Shown here piece after piece: positions 16,202-24,732 of a DNA stretch of 64,000 nucleotides. Within the stretch, counting starts at the first letter, position 1. Every line of letters begins with the position of its first letter. The notes under the pieces are model-generated. The model was not told where the DNA came from and did no database searches. It saw only the letters and a program-made list of their open reading frames with translations. Source of the stretch: Candidatus Aminicenantota bacterium (GTDB taxonomy: Bacteria > Acidobacteriota > Aminicenantia > Aminicenantales > Aminicenantaceae); NCBI GenBank assembly GCA_020344415.1, contig CP070825.1, forward strand, positions 4,298,566 through 4,362,565. Reading direction: 5' to 3'. A program made the position numbers and the translations under genes.

Positions 16202-16444
16202 ATGACACAATCACGATGCCACCAAAATCCAGCGGAATACAGAATCAGAGTAAAAGGACTCCTTGATAAGAAATGGAATAATTGGTTTAAAGAGATGACG
16301 ATAACTCATGAAGCCGAGGATACAATCCTTATAGGCCCTGTGGTTGATCAGGCCGCTTTGCATGGACTGCTTGTCCGGATACGCGACCTGAATCTGATAC
16401 TGATTTCATTGGAGCGCATTGAGCCAAAAGGAGGCAAAAAATGA
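16202..16444 (+). CDS. Small conserved protein next to LuxR-type regulator
   Basis: This 80-aa cytoplasmic protein of about 9 kDa has core sequence YRIRVKGLLDKKWNNWF, then ITHEAEDTILIGPVVDQAALHG and LVRIRDLNLILISLERIE. I recall near-identical small proteins beside MalT/LuxR regulators in Chloroflexota and other phyla, but no function. The predicted fold is a compact beta-alpha-beta unit. It is first in module A and overlaps the LolA-like gene by 4 bases (ATGA), so it is translationally coupled to it. It may regulate or assist the exporter; this is inference. Confidence 0.75.
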   Translation: MTQSRCHQNPAEYRIRVKGLLDKKWNNWFKEMTITHEAEDTILIGPVVDQAALHGLLVRIRDLNLILISLERIEPKGGKK

Positions 16445-17250
16445 GTGCCAATAGAAGTTTAATACTAAACATAAACAAAGGATATATCCTGAAAGAAATA
16501 ATGATCGCAGGCATAATCTTTTTGCTTGCGACTGCGGGTGCATTCAGCCAAGAACTCACTGGCGAAGAAATTGTCCAGAAAGTCAATGAGATATTCAGCC
16601 CCAATTCGAGTTATGGCAAGTCCAAAATGACCATAATGACTACCTCCGGTCAAAAACGGACATTTATCTCTGAATCATGGAGTAAGAATAAAGGCGAGAA
16701 AAATCTTGTGCGATACCTGGAACCTAGACGAGTCAAAGGACAAGCTGTATTGATGCTGAATAACGCGGATGACATTTGGATGTATTTCCCGCGAACCCAG
16801 CGCGTGCGAAAACTAGCCACTCACGCGAAAAAACAGAAAATGCAGGGAAGCGATTTTTCATACGAAGATATGGGGAGCGGGGACGCTTTTATCGAGGATT
16901 ATACTCCAAAAAGACTCAAAGATGAAAAAATGGAGGGCCACGACTGTTTTACACTGGAATTAACCCGCACTCCGGAAAGTGATATTTCCTATTCACGGTT
17001 GATTATGTGGGTGATCAAAGAAAATTTCCATCCCATAGTTGTTGATTATTACGATGAAGATGATTCTTCTCTTTTGCAAAAAAGATTAGTTTTGAGTGAT
17101 ATTCAAATTATCGATAACATCCCGACTGCGATGAAGATGGTCATGCACAACAAAAACGACAACACTCAAACAGAAATGGAACTTCTGGAAGTAAAATACA
17201 ATGTCAATTTGGATGATAGCATGTTTACAGAAAGGGCATTGAAAAAATGA
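16441..17250 (+). CDS. LolA-like outer-membrane lipoprotein-sorting family protein (module A)
   Basis: This 269-aa protein has a long N-terminal signal (hydrophobic core about 21-35, cleavage near AFSQ). The mature part is the LolA-like beta domain (PF17131 type) with TGEEIVQKVNE, SKMTIMTTSGQKR, DIWMYFPRTQRVRKL and GSDFSYEDMG, all typical of the group that accompanies MMPL exporters rather than of canonical LolA. It is periplasmic and probably shuttles a lipid or lipid-linked cargo. AAAGGAGG precedes the start. The stop overlaps the porin start by 4 bases. A paralogue is at 32107-32907. Confidence 0.9.
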   Translation: MSANRSLILNINKGYILKEIMIAGIIFLLATAGAFSQELTGEEIVQKVNEIFSPNSSYGKSKMTIMTTSGQKRTFISESWSKNKGEKNLVRYLEPRRVKGQAVLMLNNADDIWMYFPRTQRVRKLATHAKKQKMQGSDFSYEDMGSGDAFIEDYTPKRLKDEKMEGHDCFTLELTRTPESDISYSRLIMWVIKENFHPIVVDYYDEDDSSLLQKRLVLSDIQIIDNIPTAMKMVMHNKNDNTQTEMELLEVKYNVNLDDSMFTERALKK

Positions 17251-18443
17251 AAAAATGGATTTCTGGTCTTTTACTTATCTCTTTTTGCCTGGCGCCCGTT
17301 AGCGCTCAGGACGAGGATAAGGTTGAACTCTTCGGATACTTCGAGTCCCAGATAATGGGCACAGATGTCAAAAGCGAATTTTATCAGCTTTTTTCCAATA
17401 AGCTGCGGGTGGATTTAAAATCTAGTCTATCGGATAACATTACTTTTGCTGCGAACTTCGATTACATTACCTATCACGGCAAAACTACATGGAATATCCT
17501 GGATTATCTTGCACCCAATGTTGTTTCAGAAGTACCCGATGGAATGGAACCATTTTATGTGCTTCCATTTTCTGACCGACATTTCTTGGATAATGCCTAT
17601 GTAAAAATATCCTTTAAACGCTTTGATATAACAGTCGGCAAGCAACAGATTTCCCTGGGAACAGGGTATGCCTGGAATCCAACAGATGTGTTTAATATAA
17701 AAGACCTTCTTGATCCAACCTATGAGCAACCCGGGCATAATGCAATGCGGCTGGATGTAGATTTGGGAACTTCATATATACTTACAGCCCTCTTTTCACC
17801 CGAAGATACTTTGGGAAATTCAGCTAAACTGATTCAGTTCAAAGGGCGAATTTCTCATTTCGATTACCATCTGATCGCAATAGAAAAACTCTGGCGATTT
17901 CACGACTATACCCAGTTAGATTATGAAAACATGAGTTTCCTAGAATTACCAGAGAAGCGTCGGCTCTTGGGAGCAAGCACTGCAGGTGAGCTCTTGGGAC
18001 TCGGAGTATGGACAGAGTATGCCTATAACTGGATGGAGTTTTCCAAAGATTTTTATGAACTCGTCGTTGGCACAGATTACACCTTCGATTTTCAAACCTA
18101 CATCATGATCGAATATTACAGGAATACATTGGGGAAGACCCATCATGAACAATACGATCTCAACGACTGGATGCGGCTGATGGCAATGGAACAAAAAGCC
18201 ATCTCCCGCGATCAAGTCTATGTCTTCATCCAGCATCCTGCTACTGATTTGCTGAATGCCGGGCTTTCGGCTATTTACAACATTTCAGACGGCAGCATTG
18301 CTTTTGTCCCCACTCTGAATTACTCTCTTTCAGACAATATGGAGATATTTGCCTATCTCAATCTTAATTTTGGCAAAGAAGGAAAATTATTTTCCAAGAA
18401 TATGGGTAATGGGGGATTGATCAGAGCGCGCGTCTATTTCTAA
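17247..18443 (+). CDS. Outer-membrane beta-barrel (porin-like) protein (module A)
   Basis: This 398-aa protein has a signal peptide ending near VSAQ (residues 1-20) followed by alternating amphipathic strands, with aromatic girdle residues and a C-terminal strand ending in LIRARVYF, the terminal Phe that barrel insertion prefers. The segment FDITVGKQQISLGTGYAWNPTDVFN resembles the corresponding GxQxxxWGxxDGxNPTD stretch of DUF1302-like barrels, including the module-B porin. It overlaps the LolA-like gene upstream by 4 bases and is followed after 25 bases by the MMPL gene. It likely forms the outer-membrane exit of the exporter. Confidence 0.85.
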   Translation: MKKWISGLLLISFCLAPVSAQDEDKVELFGYFESQIMGTDVKSEFYQLFSNKLRVDLKSSLSDNITFAANFDYITYHGKTTWNILDYLAPNVVSEVPDGMEPFYVLPFSDRHFLDNAYVKISFKRFDITVGKQQISLGTGYAWNPTDVFNIKDLLDPTYEQPGHNAMRLDVDLGTSYILTALFSPEDTLGNSAKLIQFKGRISHFDYHLIAIEKLWRFHDYTQLDYENMSFLELPEKRRLLGASTAGELLGLGVWTEYAYNWMEFSKDFYELVVGTDYTFDFQTYIMIEYYRNTLGKTHHEQYDLNDWMRLMAMEQKAISRDQVYVFIQHPATDLLNAGLSAIYNISDGSIAFVPTLNYSLSDNMEIFAYLNLNFGKEGKLFSKNMGNGGLIRARVYF

Positions 18444-18468
18444 AGGACAATAGTAGAGGAGAAAGAAA

Positions 18469-21336
18469 ATGAGGGAACAGATACTTAAAAAACTGGCTCA
18501 ATGGCATGCTTCTCACCCCTGGAGAATGCTGTTGATAGTTTTAATTATAACTGTGATTCTTGGCGCTTTTGCAGGTCAATTGAGTATTTCTACGAGGACA
18601 TCAGACCTATTGCCAGAGCGTGATCCAAAAGTTGTTCAATTCAATAAAATCATTGATGAATTTGCCACGGCAACAAGCCTCATCGTGCTCGTACAGGGAG
18701 AAGAACAACGCATCAAAGAGTTTGCTGATCAACTCGCCCCCCAAATTTTAGAAGCAAAAGACACAAGCAGAAACGAATCACTCCAGAAAGATATCGACAA
18801 GCTTCAAAAAAAGATAGAGAAATTGAAGTCAAAAACGAATAAAGAATCCAAAATTGAAGAACTCGAGTCCGAAATCAAAACCCTCCAAGGCAAGATAAAT
18901 TACAAACTGTTTCAGCGCGTGGATTATGAAGCAAATATCGACTTTTTGAGAGAACACATGTTGATGCTTGTAAAAGAGGATGATTTAAAAAACATCAAAG
19001 ATACGTTTATGAACCCCAACTTGATCGGGCTGCTGACAAATCTCAACAATTCAATGGAGAAAGAATACATCGGGCAGGAAGAGTCCATTTCCACTCGGGA
19101 GAAAGAAGATGGAGCATGGGGATTTTTAGAAGGCATTCAAAATACAGTACTCAAATTGCAGAAAGCGGCCCGAGGAGACAATCTTTCAGATGAAGAAATG
19201 AAAGTGGCAGTGGATAAACTTCTTTTCGGTGAACCCTATTTTCTATCTTATGACAAAAAGGCCCTTATCCTGAATGCTATTCCTAGCTTTACCATAATGG
19301 ATAGAGATTATCTTATGATATCTACCGAAGTTGTTCAGTCTATTGTGGATGATCTGTTAAAGGATTTTCCGGATGTAGAAGCAGGCCTGTGTGGTGCAAT
19401 ACCCAAGGAACATGATGAACAGATCTACGCTCAGAAAAGTCTAGGTTATACTACTGCGATTGCTTTTGTAGCGATCTTGCTCCTTCTCATGATCTCCTTC
19501 AGGATGTGGGTCGCTCCGATTTTTGCCATTATCAATCTTCTTGTGGGTGTCTTATGGGCCCTTGGAAGCGCGGAAATGGTAGTAGGTCAGCTGAATTTAT
19601 TCACTTCAACGATGTCTGTGATCATTCTCGGGCTGGGCATAGATTTTTCTATCCATCTGATTTCTGGATTCACAGAAAGACGAGCAGCTGGAGACAGTAT
19701 AGCAGCGTCCATGGAGACCACGTTTTTAAAGAGCGGAAAAGGTATTGTGACTGGAGCAGTGACGACTGCTTGTGCTTTTTATGCTCTTGTCATTAGCTCT
19801 TCACGAGGCATGAAGGAAATGGGATTGGTCATGGGAACTGGCTTGCTGGCCATTCTATTGGCCACCATGATCTGTTTGCCAGTCATGCTGGTGTGGAGGG
19901 AACGACTCAAGGATAGAAAACGTGAGGAAAGAAAAGGGGCAGAAAAGTTCGTTCAACGGGATATCTCCTTTCGTTTCCTCGGCCGGATGGGTGAATGGCT
20001 CAGCAAAAAATATGCCTTCACTATTTTCGCCTCGGCTGCCCTAAGTGCCTTCTTGATTTGGACAGCATTCAAGATCAAATGGGACTATGACTTCAGGAAA
20101 ATGGAGCCGCAAGTTCCTTCGATCACCCTTTTGGATACGATCATGGAAAAGTTTGATCTGAGCATGGATTATGCTCTGGTGTTAGCCGATAACGTCAATG
20201 AATCCTATGAATTAGCAAAAAAATATCGTGACCTGGGTTCAGTAGCCATCACGGATGATATTTCAGTCTATGTCCCCTCTCGGGAGCAGCAACAAAAGAG
20301 AATTCCGCATATCAACGAAGTTCGAGAAAATATCAGCTCCGCTTCCTTAAAACAAGGTGTGCTCCCGGATGACTTGTCCACTCTGATCATGGAGATTGAG
20401 CGGCTGGAGATGAATATCATGGAAATGCAGGATATGGCTTTCATTGGCGGACAGGATAAAGTGGATAATAAATGCAAAGAGATCGTAGGAGATCCTGATG
20501 ATCCAAATTCCAAAAATCTCATTCAGGAATTACTGCAAATAGTAGAAGCGGATAATCCTTCATCAACTAAAGGATTGTCCAAATTTCAGCAGGATTTTGC
20601 TCCTTATTTCAAAAATTCTGTCATCAAAATGAGCTCGACTGAATCAATCCAATTGGATGATCTGCCCGTGACCATTCTGGACCGTTATAGCAATATCGCA
20701 AGGAATCAATTTCTGATCACTGTATATCCCGCCGGAACAATTTATGATGGCGAGTTTCTCAATCGGTTTGTGGATGATGTTGAGAGAATAAGCCCGAAGG
20801 CAACAGGAACACCTCCTTTATTTGTTGCTCTACTCAGAATATGGGGGCGTGATGGCCGTAATGCTGTGTTGTTAACTTTGACGGTTGTATTTTTGCTTTT
20901 GTGGGTGGATTTTAAAAAGCCATACTACTCCCTAATGGCTATGGTTCCCTTAGCTCTTGGTGCGTTCTGGATGGTCGGTCTCATGAACCTGACAGGTGTA
21001 CCGCTTTCCATGATGAGTGTTATGGGAATCCCTTTGATCATCGGCATCGGAATTGATGATGGAGTCCATATCATGCATCGTTGGAGACACGAAGGAAAAG
21101 GCAAAATCAGGATAATCTATTCCAGCACGGGAAAGGCCATCCTTCTTACTTCCTTGACAACAATGTTTGCCTTTGGTTCTCTGCTTTTTTCTGCCTTCCC
21201 TGCTTTTGGCCAATTTGGAGGAGCACTCTTTTTGGGTGTAGCAGCCTGTTTCTTGACCTCTGTCATTATTCTACCTGGGATTCTCGGGATAATCGAAAGA
21301 AAAAAAGATAAGAAAAAAGGGGGACACAATACTTAA
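18469..21336 (+). CDS. RND/MMPL-family transporter with periplasmic coiled coil (module A)
   Basis: This 955-aa inner-membrane protein is a duplicated RND of MMPL type. The first half has a TM helix (about 19-38), a large periplasmic loop and five helices with GLGIDFSIHLISGF. The second half repeats this with GIGIDDGVHIMHRW. The aspartates in these GxxxD motifs couple proton flow. The first loop carries an extra coiled coil (about 95-145, SLQKDIDKLQKKIEKLKS), which makes it about 200 residues longer than the module-B paralogue. The last residues (KKGGHNT) and stop are encoded inside a repeat arm. It probably exports a lipid-like substrate. Confidence 0.92.
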   Translation: MREQILKKLAQWHASHPWRMLLIVLIITVILGAFAGQLSISTRTSDLLPERDPKVVQFNKIIDEFATATSLIVLVQGEEQRIKEFADQLAPQILEAKDTSRNESLQKDIDKLQKKIEKLKSKTNKESKIEELESEIKTLQGKINYKLFQRVDYEANIDFLREHMLMLVKEDDLKNIKDTFMNPNLIGLLTNLNNSMEKEYIGQEESISTREKEDGAWGFLEGIQNTVLKLQKAARGDNLSDEEMKVAVDKLLFGEPYFLSYDKKALILNAIPSFTIMDRDYLMISTEVVQSIVDDLLKDFPDVEAGLCGAIPKEHDEQIYAQKSLGYTTAIAFVAILLLLMISFRMWVAPIFAIINLLVGVLWALGSAEMVVGQLNLFTSTMSVIILGLGIDFSIHLISGFTERRAAGDSIAASMETTFLKSGKGIVTGAVTTACAFYALVISSSRGMKEMGLVMGTGLLAILLATMICLPVMLVWRERLKDRKREERKGAEKFVQRDISFRFLGRMGEWLSKKYAFTIFASAALSAFLIWTAFKIKWDYDFRKMEPQVPSITLLDTIMEKFDLSMDYALVLADNVNESYELAKKYRDLGSVAITDDISVYVPSREQQQKRIPHINEVRENISSASLKQGVLPDDLSTLIMEIERLEMNIMEMQDMAFIGGQDKVDNKCKEIVGDPDDPNSKNLIQELLQIVEADNPSSTKGLSKFQQDFAPYFKNSVIKMSSTESIQLDDLPVTILDRYSNIARNQFLITVYPAGTIYDGEFLNRFVDDVERISPKATGTPPLFVALLRIWGRDGRNAVLLTLTVVFLLLWVDFKKPYYSLMAMVPLALGAFWMVGLMNLTGVPLSMMSVMGIPLIIGIGIDDGVHIMHRWRHEGKGKIRIIYSSTGKAILLTSLTTMFAFGSLLFSAFPAFGQFGGALFLGVAACFLTSVIILPGILGIIERKKDKKKGGHNT

Positions 21337-21402
21337 TTGTAATAAAGGCGATAAGGATTTTGAGTATCTCTTATAAACAAATAAGTATTGTGCCCCCTTT
21401 TT
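21314..21402. repeat. Inverted GGGGGACACAATACTTA repeat overlapping the MMPL 3' end; likely terminator
   Basis: AAAAAGGGGGACACAATACT at 21314-21333 pairs with AGTATTGTGCCCCCTTTTT ending at 21402, with a single-base bulge. The left arm encodes the last seven residues and stop of the MMPL gene. The right arm ends in a T-tract, so the stem can terminate transcription of module A. It is a variant of the GGGGACA family. Confidence 0.75.
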
Positions 21403-21500
21403 ATTGTTTCCCCTTTTTTAGAAACTCAAATTAAGCTTTTTTCGTATATATAATTGAATGCAAGCGGATGACGTGCATATACGGATACAATAGAATAACG

Positions 21501-21740
21501 AACCTGGATTATTCGCGAGTCAAGATTGCTGCAGCGGCGAGGAAGTAGCCCATGAAGCTGTAGTGAACTACCGCGAATGGGCTACAACGAAGCCGATGTT
21601 GTGAGATTGGCTCGCCCAGAGGGTAAAAAAGGCCGATGAATATTAAGAATTTATTAGGATTTAAAGCAATATCAGGAAAACTTCCTGATATTGCAGAAAT
21701 AATAAAAAGTATCGGCGTTTTTTACGAATAATTCAGGTAA
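21501..21740. repeat. MITE-like element with CCTG(A/G)ATTATTC terminal inverted repeats
   Basis: The left end ACCTGGATTATTCGCGAGTC and right end ACGAATAATTCAGGT (ending 21740) are inverted copies. Inside, GTAGCCCAT (21545-21553) pairs with ATGGGCTAC (21577-21585) and encloses a second hairpin GTAGT-GA-ACTAC (21560-21571). No coding frame fits. Related ends occur at 32027-32106 and 32940-33000. The remaining bases from 21403 to 21500 and 21741 to 21765 show nothing else except the ribosome site AAGGAAGG of the permease. Confidence 0.7.
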
Positions 21741-21765
21741 AACATAATTTTTAAGGAAGGATGCT

Positions 21766-24180
21766 ATGTTTAAAAATTATCTCATAATAACACTCAGGAA
21801 CATAAAGCGACACAAAGCGTATTCTCTTATCAATATCTTAGGACTGGCCATTGGCATGGCTCTTTGCATTCTGATACTGGTCTATGTTCAGGACGAGCTG
21901 AGTTATGATAATTTCCATGAAAAGGGAGATCGTATCTACCGGATTGCCGAGCTCGAAGACCACGATGGCGAACTTCTCCACTACATGAGAATAGGTCCCG
22001 GAGTCACAGAAAAATTGAAAATCGATTTCCCTAACGCTGTTGAAAATACTGTCCGGCTACTTCCAGCCGGTGATGTATGGACAAAATTCGAGGATAAGCT
22101 CTTTCAGGAAGATCACGTCTATGTAGTGGATGAGACATTCTTTAACATCTTCAGTTTTGAGTTCATCAGCGGTGATAAAGAGGCTGCTTTAAAGGAGCCA
22201 AATTCATTAGTTCTTAATAAGACAACCGCAGAAAAATATTTTGGCATCACAGAAGTAGCCGGAAAAATGGTTCAAGTCGATATTCCTGGCGTTCCCCTTT
22301 TAAAAGTAACTGCCGTTGTCAAAGATATCCCGTCGAATTCCCATTTCCATCCTGACTTGTTGATTTCTCTCTCCACCATTAGAAATGAACAAAATCAAGC
22401 TTTTTTTGATGAGAGAATGTATGGGAATACGGTATGGAGTTACATTCTGTTTAAAGAAGGTTATGCTGCTGGCGAGCTAGAAAGCCAACTTCCGGCGTTC
22501 TTGGAAAAACACCTGAACGAAGCAGAGAAAAAACGCGTCAAGGAGTTTTATCTTCAGCCTTTAAAAAATATCCATCTCCGCTCTTCCACAGATCCCTTTA
22601 CTGAAATCGAACCGGAAAACACCGGGAATATAACATACATCTATATTTTTTCTATCATCGCTTTTCTAATCTTACTCGTAGCTTGTATCAACTTCATGAA
22701 TCTTGCTACAGCCAGGTCAGCCAACCGGGCTCAAGAGGTTGGAATAAGAAAGGTCGTAGGGGCACCCAAGAAGCAGCTAATCAGACAGTTTATGGGAGAA
22801 TCACTGTTCCTCACATTCATAGCTTTACCGTTAGCTCTTGGAATAGCTCACCTATTTTTGCCGCTCTTCAATTCCCTTGCTGGTAAAGAGATGACCATTT
22901 CCTATTTCAACAATCTAATCTTGTTGCCCGCGCTGGTATTAATAGTATTATTTGTGGGTTTTGTTTCTGGAAGTTATCCAGCCTTTTTCCTTTCCTCTTT
23001 CCAGCCTGTGAATGTTTTAAAAGGAAAGCAGATTGCTAGCGGAGGCAGCAGTCCTTTGAGGAAGATACTTGTAGTTGGGCAGTTTGCTGTATCTATAGGT
23101 TTTGTAATAGGGGTACTGATCGTTCTGCAACAGTTGAATTTTATGCGGAACTCAGACCTCGGGTTTAATAAAGAGAATGTCGTTGTAGTGCCTGCCGTTC
23201 TGCCTGAGCCAGCGCTGCAAAGAGCAAGAAAAGTGGAAGTTCTGAAAAATGAATATCTCCGGCATCCTGGTGTTATTGAAGTAACTGCTGCTCAACGGGT
23301 GCCCAGTGATATCCGCGGCATTGTGAATTGCCGGGTGGAAGGTGCTTCTATGGATGAAGCCAAGATAGTAGCTCAGGTGGCAACGGATTATGAGTTCCTC
23401 AAAACATTGGAAATCGAACTCATAGAAGGAAGGAATTTCTCCAGAGAACACAGCACAGATATGAGGGAAGGATTCATCATTAACGAGGCTGCAGTAAAGA
23501 ATTTGGGCTTAGAATCGCCGATTGGAAAGCGGATTGTGCTCGCTAATCGAAAGGGTACAGTAATAGGAGTCTTTAAATCTCCACATTGGGAGCCGAAACG
23601 ACGGTTCATCGCCCCAATGGTATTCTTTATGCGTCCAATGAATTACATTAAATTGGCTGTCAAAATAAGTCCTAAAGATATTCCTGGAACCTTGGCTTTT
23701 CTAGAAAAGAAATGGGACGAAAATATTACCACGCGTCCTTTTCAATACGAATTTCTGGAAGACATGTACGACAGCCTTTATAAATCCGAACGGCAAATGA
23801 CTAGCGTGGTATTCTATTTCACTCTGTTGACAATATTTATTGCTTGCCTCGGACTGTTCGGCCTCGCGTCCTTTGCCACCGAGCAAAGAACAAAGGAAAT
23901 AGGAATCCGCAAAATACTCGGAGCATCGGTTCCCGGGGTAGTGATGCTTTTGTGGCAGCAGTTCGGCAAATTAGTCTTAATCGGCAACATTATCGCCATA
24001 CCTCTGGCTTATTACGTTCTTCATAGATGGCTCCAGAATTTTCATTACAGGATCTCAATCGGAGTGGAGGTATTTCTCCTCTCAACGGTTATGATTGTGG
24101 CTATTGCTGTTCTGTCTATCAGCTACCAATCTATCAAAGCAGCGGTGGCCAATCCTGTCGACTCGCTGAGATATGAATAG
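21766..24180 (+). CDS. MacB/FtsX-type ABC transporter permease
   Basis: This 804-aa protein opens with FKNYLIITLRNIKRHKAYSL, the hallmark start of large MacB_PCD-FtsX permeases of Acidobacteriota and Bacteroidota. Layout: TM helix (about 20-42), periplasmic MacB-like domain, an FtsX block of three helices (about 290-410), a second TM and periplasmic domain (about 430-660), and a final FtsX block ending in AAVANPVDSLRYE. No ATPase gene adjoins it, so the ATP-binding partner must be encoded elsewhere. Members handle peptides, lipoproteins or antibiotics rather than bulk nutrients. It is monocistronic, behind the MITE-like repeat. Confidence 0.92.
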   Translation: MFKNYLIITLRNIKRHKAYSLINILGLAIGMALCILILVYVQDELSYDNFHEKGDRIYRIAELEDHDGELLHYMRIGPGVTEKLKIDFPNAVENTVRLLPAGDVWTKFEDKLFQEDHVYVVDETFFNIFSFEFISGDKEAALKEPNSLVLNKTTAEKYFGITEVAGKMVQVDIPGVPLLKVTAVVKDIPSNSHFHPDLLISLSTIRNEQNQAFFDERMYGNTVWSYILFKEGYAAGELESQLPAFLEKHLNEAEKKRVKEFYLQPLKNIHLRSSTDPFTEIEPENTGNITYIYIFSIIAFLILLVACINFMNLATARSANRAQEVGIRKVVGAPKKQLIRQFMGESLFLTFIALPLALGIAHLFLPLFNSLAGKEMTISYFNNLILLPALVLIVLFVGFVSGSYPAFFLSSFQPVNVLKGKQIASGGSSPLRKILVVGQFAVSIGFVIGVLIVLQQLNFMRNSDLGFNKENVVVVPAVLPEPALQRARKVEVLKNEYLRHPGVIEVTAAQRVPSDIRGIVNCRVEGASMDEAKIVAQVATDYEFLKTLEIELIEGRNFSREHSTDMREGFIINEAAVKNLGLESPIGKRIVLANRKGTVIGVFKSPHWEPKRRFIAPMVFFMRPMNYIKLAVKISPKDIPGTLAFLEKKWDENITTRPFQYEFLEDMYDSLYKSERQMTSVVFYFTLLTIFIACLGLFGLASFATEQRTKEIGIRKILGASVPGVVMLLWQQFGKLVLIGNIIAIPLAYYVLHRWLQNFHYRISIGVEVFLLSTVMIVAIAVLSISYQSIKAAVANPVDSLRYE

Positions 24181-24214
24181 GAATCTGTAATAGTAAAAAG
24201 CATCCTGTCCTCAT

Positions 24215-24304
24215 TTACAATTTACGGGAAAAATGCCGGTAAAGATAAAACGTCAAGATAAAAGAAACGATTAGAATTGCCAGAGGAACTAAAACACCTA
24301 ACAT
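24215..24304 (-). CDS. 29-aa single-helix membrane microprotein in symporter operon
   Basis: The reading frame runs from ATG 24304 to TAA 24215. The peptide starts MLGVLVPLAILIVSFILTFY and ends with a basic tail (YRHFSRKL): one membrane helix with positive residues inside. GAGAGGA lies 6 bases upstream of the start, within the end of the 44-aa gene, whose stop is only 2 bases before this ATG. It is the last gene of the symporter operon. It resembles in size and form the small accessory subunits known for some sodium symporters; the match is structural, not by sequence. Confidence 0.6.
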   Translation of the reverse strand: MLGVLVPLAILIVSFILTFYLYRHFSRKL

Positions 24305-24306
24305 AG

Positions 24307-24441
24307 TTAATCCTCTCTTTCCGATTTTTCCTGGTTCTTCTTATGTTTTTTCCGATATGAAAAATAGGCGAGTAAAAGACCCAGGAAAGAGAATAAATAG
24401 GCTATGGACATCCCTATGACAACAGAAAGGCTTTGACTCAT
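24307..24441 (-). CDS. 44-aa single-helix membrane microprotein in symporter operon
   Basis: The reading frame runs from ATG 24441 to TAA 24307 and directly abuts the stop of the 96-aa gene. A near-perfect ribosome site (GGGAGGAG) sits inside the upstream gene. The peptide has one helix (about 5-28, VVIGMSIAYLFSFLGLLLAY) and a highly charged C-terminus (RKKHKKNQEKSEREDXX pattern, ending in Asp), so the tail is probably cytoplasmic. Tight packing with strong ribosome sites argues that it is a real translated gene rather than chance. Confidence 0.65.
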   Translation of the reverse strand: MSQSLSVVIGMSIAYLFSFLGLLLAYFSYRKKHKKNQEKSERED

Positions 24442-24732
24442 CTACTCCTCCCACCTGGCAATCTTTTCTAAATCCTCAAGATATTTCTTCTGTTTCATTT
24501 CGTAATCTTCTGATAGCGCTTTGAGTTTTGGATCGATAACCTTGATCATAATCACCAATAAAATTAAACTCACTCCCAGAATGACCCATCCATACCAGAG
24601 CAAGAGAAGACTGAAGGCCACTCCCAGAGCCAATAAGAAGTAGATCAGCGGAGAAATGATGAAGGTCAAATAATCCTCTTTTGTCCATCGATCAGCATCC
24701 TGAACTGTCCATCTCTTTTTTATCCAACCCAT
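24442..24732 (-). CDS. Two-helix membrane protein downstream of symporter
   Basis: This 96-aa protein has a charged N-terminus (MGWIKKRWTVQDADRWTKED), two membrane helices (about 23-43 and 46-66) and a long charged helical C-terminus with heptad-like spacing. Its ATG lies immediately after the symporter stop and GGAGGAG precedes it. I do not recognise a named family. Small two-helix proteins of this size (DUF485/DUF4212-like in shape) accompany sodium:solute symporters, so an accessory-subunit role is a fair inference. Confidence 0.75.
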   Translation of the reverse strand: MGWIKKRWTVQDADRWTKEDYLTFIISPLIYFLLALGVAFSLLLLWYGWVILGVSLILLVIMIKVIDPKLKALSEDYEMKQKKYLEDLEKIARWEE